NCBI GenBank assembly: GCA_902783535.1 | Contig: CACZRJ010000106.1 | Span: 1-5,244 of the forward strand | DNA length: 5,244 bases | Reading direction: 5' to 3' | Origin: an uncultured Ruminococcus sp. | Lineage (GTDB): Bacteria; Bacillota; Clostridia; Oscillospirales; CAG-382 | In this document: positions 5,167 through 5,244 of the stretch, piece by piece | How the letters are laid out: each line of letters opens with the position of its first letter | How positions within the stretch are numbered: position 1 is the first letter of the stretch | Notes under the pieces: model-generated | What the model was told of the DNA's origin: nothing | Databases searched by the model: none | What the model saw: only the letters and a program-made list of their open reading frames with translations | Made by a program: the position numbers and the translations under genes

Positions 5167-5244
5167 TTAGGAATTATTGTTTGTCCTGTTTGTGGTTCCT
5201 TTGATTATTTGATATATCCATATTATCCAGCCTATCACCCCTCC
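5167..5244 (-). CDS. C-terminal end of a possible small membrane protein (enters from outside the window)
   Basis: One minus-strand frame is open from the window edge to a TAA at 5169-5167 and encodes 25 residues. A hydrophobic stretch, GGVIGWIIWIYQIIKG, is followed by a polar tail TTNRTNNNS. The pattern, a membrane helix with a short Asn/Thr-rich cytosolic or external tail, is typical of the end of a small membrane protein. The stop is 45 nt before the ATG at 5121, so it could be the first gene of the kinase operon. With only 25 codons, chance cannot be excluded. The opening GGAGGGG could also be a ribosome site for something else, for example a 15-codon ATGGATATA frame. Confidence 0.35.
   Translation of the reverse strand, partial: GGVIGWIIWIYQIIKGTTNRTNNNS

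Noticed and set aside
5159..5175. ATTCC/GGAAT hairpin upstream of the small-protein gene as a terminator
   Set aside because: Only a 5-bp AT-rich stem and no T run.

Overview
The window looks like a piece of a bacterial chromosome, probably Bacillota (Clostridia-like). The support is indirect: strong AAAGGAG-type ribosome binding sites, a BlaI/BlaR-type regulator pair, exported proteins with Gram-positive-style signal peptides, and GTG and TTG starts. No rRNA, tRNA, CRISPR array, transposase or integrase is visible, and the organism cannot be named from this sequence.

Layout. (1) Positions 1-142, minus strand: the first 47 codons of a secreted protein of unknown function. Its good sigma-A-type promoter (299-327) lies far upstream, giving a leader of about 150 nt with competing hairpins. 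(2) Positions 373-3343, plus strand: a compact four-gene unit. It opens with a consensus promoter overlapped by a BlaI-type dyad, then encodes a BlaI/MecI-family repressor (434-784), an M56/BlaR1-type membrane metalloprotease without the penicillin-binding sensor domain (790-1704), a secreted cysteine-hydrolase-like protein (1787-2818) and a small predicted lipoprotein (2890-3291). A perfect 12-bp stem terminator (3313-3343) closes it. No beta-lactamase gene is seen. The simplest model is that envelope stress or an unknown ligand activates the membrane protease, the repressor is inactivated, and the exported hydrolase and lipoprotein are made together with their regulators. (3) Positions 3344-3512: a non-coding junction between converging units, with a short orphan ORF start and two weak inverted repeats. 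(4) Positions 3513-5121, minus strand: a translationally coupled pair, an 83-aa acidic protein followed by a 454-aa HipA/CtkA-type Ser/Thr kinase with all visible catalytic motifs and an acidic C-terminal tail free of Lys and Arg. This block is clearly more AT-rich than the left side and looks acquired. It resembles a toxin-antitoxin or defence-type cargo pair, but that role is inferred. (5) Positions 5167-5244, minus strand: probably the last 25 codons of another small membrane protein.

The two points most worth following up are the BlaI/sensorless-BlaR unit dedicated to an exported cysteine-hydrolase-like protein plus lipoprotein, and the HipA-like kinase overlapping a small non-HTH partner gene.
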